This document shows, piece after piece, positions 60,681 through 64,000 of a DNA stretch of 64,000 bases. The notes under the pieces were generated by a model. The model saw only the letters and a program-made list of their open reading frames with translations, was not told the DNA's origin and searched no databases. The stretch is taken from NCBI RefSeq assembly GCF_032854445.1, contig NC_088295.1, positions 89,611,836 through 89,675,835 of the forward strand, read 5' to 3'. Made by a program: the position numbers and the translations under genes. The stretch's first letter is position 1; each line of letters starts with the position of its first letter. This stretch comes from Liolophura sinensis. Taxonomy: Eukaryota > Mollusca > Polyplacophora > Chitonida > Chitonidae.

Positions 60681-61339
60681 CTTTGTTCTCAAAATTGTGC
60701 ATGATCCTGTAGTTCCACATCACCATCTTAGGCTTTAGCACTTTGTTGTCACCATGGTATTTTTCCCATTTCCATTCAATCACACATTCATGTAATAAAC
60801 CTTCCATGGTCACAATGTTTGTAGATACTGATGGTTATAGTATACAAATGAGACCTGATCCTGTTTGTGTTACATGCATTTGTGTTGTATATCAGTACAC
60901 CATAAATGGACATAAAGTAGCAAATTGTGTCAATATGTATCTATGCATGATATACTCAGATATACATGTACTGTTCATATACTTGTTGATAGATGTACAG
61001 GTAGATATGGTGATGAAGATGATGTGCTGTTCTAGTACCATGTATGAAGCTCTCTAGCTGTGATGGGTGGGGAATAACCACCCACCAGCCCACCTCGGGA
61101 GCATTAAGTCCCTGCCTTGTGCCCATGTGTGACTCATCCATGGTTTCTGTTTGGGAACTGGTTAAATTGTCAGGGTGGTGTGGGTATGGGATTGCTGGTT
61201 AAGGAGGTTACTACATTGTATATGTACATTGCCAGCTGTGTGTGCTTACTTGAAATGTTACCAACACAGACACACACACCTTTGTTCATTCAGGCAGGAG
61301 TTAATTACTCCAGTATCTAGGCCTACTGCTTTACAGTGG

Positions 61340-62045
61340 CTGCATCCATGTACATGTGTGCACAGCTACCTATATGATGGCATAATGCCCCCCGTAGATA
61401 CATGTGTGCACAGCTACCTATATGATGGCATAATGCACCCGTAGATGTACATGTGTGGACAGCTACCTATATGACGGCATAATGCACCCGTAGACGTACA
61501 TGTGTGCACAGCTACCTATATGACGGCATAATGCACCTGTAGATGTACAGGTGTGCACAGCTACCTATATGACGACATAATGCACCCGTAGGCGTACATG
61601 TGTGCACAGCTACCTATATGACGGCATAATGCACCCGTAGATGTACATGTGTGCACAGCTACCTATATGATGGCATAATGCACCCGTAGATGTACATGTG
61701 TGCACAGCTACCTATATGACGGCATAATGCACCCGTAGACGTACATGTGTGCACAGCTACCTATATGATGGCATAATGCACCCGTAGGCGTACATGTGTG
61801 CACAGCTACCTATATGACGGCGTAATGCACCCGTAGACGTACATGTGTGCACAGCTACCTATATGATGGCATAATGCACCCGTAGGCATACAAGTGTGCA
61901 CAGCTACCTATATGATAGCATAATGCACCCGTAGATGTACAAGTGTACACAGCTACCTATATAATGGCATAATGCACCCGTAGACATACATGTGTGCACA
62001 GCTACCTATATGATGGCATAATGCACCCGTAGACGTTCATGTATG
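61340..62045. repeat. 49-bp minisatellite
   Basis: About 14 units of 'tacatgtgtgcacagctacc' plus 'tatatgatggcataatgcac' and 'ccgtagacg'. Highly uniform; variation is mostly single bases (gatgg/gacgg). Confidence 0.95.
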
Positions 62046-62287
62046 TACATGAATACTGGTAAACAACAAAATAATGTGCAGATGTACGTGTACTGTTTGT
62101 GTACTTCTATACCTCAGAATATATAATAATAATATAAATATAATTTATCTCTGGCTTACGAGGTTCCAGGCTCATATGTGTACCAGTATATACATGTACA
62201 TGTATGTAGCCATGCTTGAAATTATTGTGACTTGTCATGCGTTGTTCAGTCTCTCAGTCTGGGATTCCTTGCCTTGATCTGCTCCTA

Positions 62288-62362
62288 CCCTACCATCCCT
62301 CCCCCACCTCCACCCCCCCCCCCCCCCCCCCCCACCTCCACCCCCCCCCCCCCCCACCACCC
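62288..62362. repeat. C-rich low-complexity tract
   Basis: Long C runs with scattered A and T; G-quadruplex-prone on the other strand. Proline-rich ORFs here are artefacts. Confidence 0.9.
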
Positions 62363-63610
62363 AACACACATACACACCAACTCAATGTCATGTGTCTACA
62401 CTTACCTGACCTGTACACCAATGTTTGCCCACACTACATACCAGGTACATCTACATGTACATTGGGCCCTTGAGACTGATTTGTTGAGAAAAGCCAAGTC
62501 TGAGCATTATCTCTATTAATAAAGACATACGTGCAAAACTTATTATATACAGTTATTGGGATACTGAGTTACATATAATATACCTGTAGGTACTGGGTTT
62601 ATCCTGTCAACGTGGGCTTGACACTCGGGTATATTTTACATTAATGAAAGTCTTGAATGTTACTACTTTCATACTGAAATTAAACCCAGTAACACATTGC
62701 CACATTTTTTTTTTTATGAGATCAATCAAAATACACTTTATAACTATTTATGAAGCGTATACACACTTCCCCTATAGCTTATGTGAAGTACTGTTCCTTG
62801 CTTCCTCAAAGTGAGTTTTTAACTTGTCACAATTTGAAATAATCTCTTTTTTCAAATCCTGTACATGAATTGTGAACAGTCAAATTTTAGACCAAGATAA
62901 ATCTCTTACAATTTGAACTCTGTGGACCATGAATTCAGCATTGTTAATTCAAATTATGACTTCAGTTAAAGTTCAACCCGCTTGCTGGGATTAGCACCAC
63001 GACATGTACATGAAATCCCAGCAGTATTTGTTCCAGGTGCTTGAGCATGGCTATGGTTACTTTGTTGATCTGTTTTTAATAAAATATTTATAATTACATA
63101 CACAGATTAGGTTCGGTGTGGCTCAGTTGTAAAGAAAGAGCTAGCTTATAGTGAACTGACCTTTGATCATCAACCAGTGTTTGCGTGTATGTGGATGTAG
63201 TACATGTAGACTTGGAACAGTCTCAGTGTGGCTTATCTGTGGTTATAAAGAATACATGGCTATAGGTTAGAGGCTTTCACCTGTTCACCTGTACACATCT
63301 ACACTGTATATGTGCGTATTTGTGTGCTTATTTTAGTTCTCCAGAGTGCTACTATATGTTAATAACACCCAGTGTGTGTAGGTGGACAGATAGGTGAGCC
63401 CGCTGGCATTAAAGGGTGGGGTGTTGTGTTTAATACAGATTTAACTGACCACCTGAACTCAGCGTGCTGACATAAAGCCTCTCGGAACACTTCATGTATT
63501 AAAATAGATAACCATTTGTATCTCTACATGTAGGTCATGTTGCTCAGGTAGACATCAGTCAAGTTACACCTGTAACAAGGCAAACTAGGTCAGACTCCTC
63601 ACTAATCACT
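62363..63610. other. Capicua intron, no gene seen
   Basis: AT-rich with no supported ORF or repeat. Confidence 0.4.
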
Positions 63611-63617
63611 TACATGA

Positions 63618-63782
63618 CACACAGGAGAATCTTAATGATTACTAGGTTACACAGGAGAATCTTAATGATTACTAGGTTACACAGGAGAATCTTAATGATT
63701 ACTAGGTTACACAGGAGAATCTTAATGATTACTAGGTTACACAGGAGAATCTTAATGATTATCATTTTACACAGGAGAATCA
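63618..63782. repeat. 30-bp minisatellite, five copies
   Basis: 'acacaggagaatcttaatga' plus 'ttactaggtt', nearly identical in each copy. With 30 divisible by three, ORFs run through on both strands; not genes. Confidence 0.95.
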
Positions 63783-64000
63783 ACCCGCTGGAACATACAT
63801 ACAGTGTGCATGTAATACATAGAGGGATATAGATTTTGTTTATTCTTAGTTGGGCAGGTTTGATATGACAATAAATATTTGGTGTTATATATTCCAAAAC
63901 ACAAACCTCATAGATATTATTCTGCATTTGAAAATATTTATTGTTTTTGCATAGGTTTATTTATGTACGTAGTTTATTTTATTCAATTTTGATTATGGTC

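Larger units (their letters stand above)
50136..64000. other. First coding intron of capicua (continues past the window)
   Basis: No HMG-box or other capicua exon is recognisable before the window end, so the intron is at least 13.9 kb. It holds five tandem arrays, one SINE, C-rich and AT tracts, and two places that could host the alternative promoter expected for a short isoform. Confidence 0.7.

Noticed and set aside
60284-60738. 115- and 102-codon ORFs in the GC island as genes
   Set aside because: No recognisable features and both strands open; kept only as a GC-rich island.
62232-62519. Proline-rich forward ORFs
   Set aside because: Low-complexity C tract; no context.
61340-63782. Regular repeats considered as a CRISPR array
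   Set aside because: Units are contiguous, without unique spacers, in an animal intron.

Overview
The window looks like animal DNA, most likely from a mollusc or a close lophotrochozoan. The evidence is AT-rich intron-bearing genes, frequent 'acatgtac' words, many minisatellites, and two families of tRNA-headed SINEs (an ATTT-tailed and a CACT-tailed family) of the kind common in mollusc genomes. The species assignment is inference. I saw no virus-like element, CRISPR array or free-standing tRNA/rRNA gene.

Layout. (1) 1-877: last two exons of a phytanoyl-CoA dioxygenase-family gene, + strand. (2) 3591-7707: a three-exon gene for a small secreted 12-cysteine protein, + strand, not recognised by name. 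(3) 9372-15525 (minus) and 21726-33148 (plus): two divergent, paralogous secreted serine proteases of the chymotrypsin fold. Each has six exons, identical intron phases (1,2,0,1,0) and a complete His-Asp-Ser triad. (4) 37780-39792: CFAP68 (C11orf1), a ciliary axoneme protein, + strand. (5) 43190 to the window end: 5' part of capicua (CIC), with a CpG-rich CCAAT promoter region, a large exon coding the first 878 residues of the long isoform, and about 13.9 kb of the next intron. The HMG-box exons lie beyond the window.

The most unusual signal is structural. In at least three, probably four, introns of three unrelated genes, the tandem array in the intron is built from the 3' end of the preceding coding exon together with its 5' splice site. 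The clearest cases are protease P1 intron 4 (41-bp unit: 31 nt of exon including the GWG codons plus about 10 nt of donor, some 60 good copies and more decayed ones) and the 12-Cys gene intron 2 (83-bp unit, 11 copies counting the exon). In the 12-Cys gene two intronic copies look like complete 51-nt phase 1-1 cassette exons. P1 intron 5 and the first coding intron of capicua show the same relation more weakly. Decayed arrays also lie against the 5' side of some exons; one includes the start codon of the 12-Cys gene. The genes do not form an operon or pathway; they are ordinary neighbours in an intron-rich genome.
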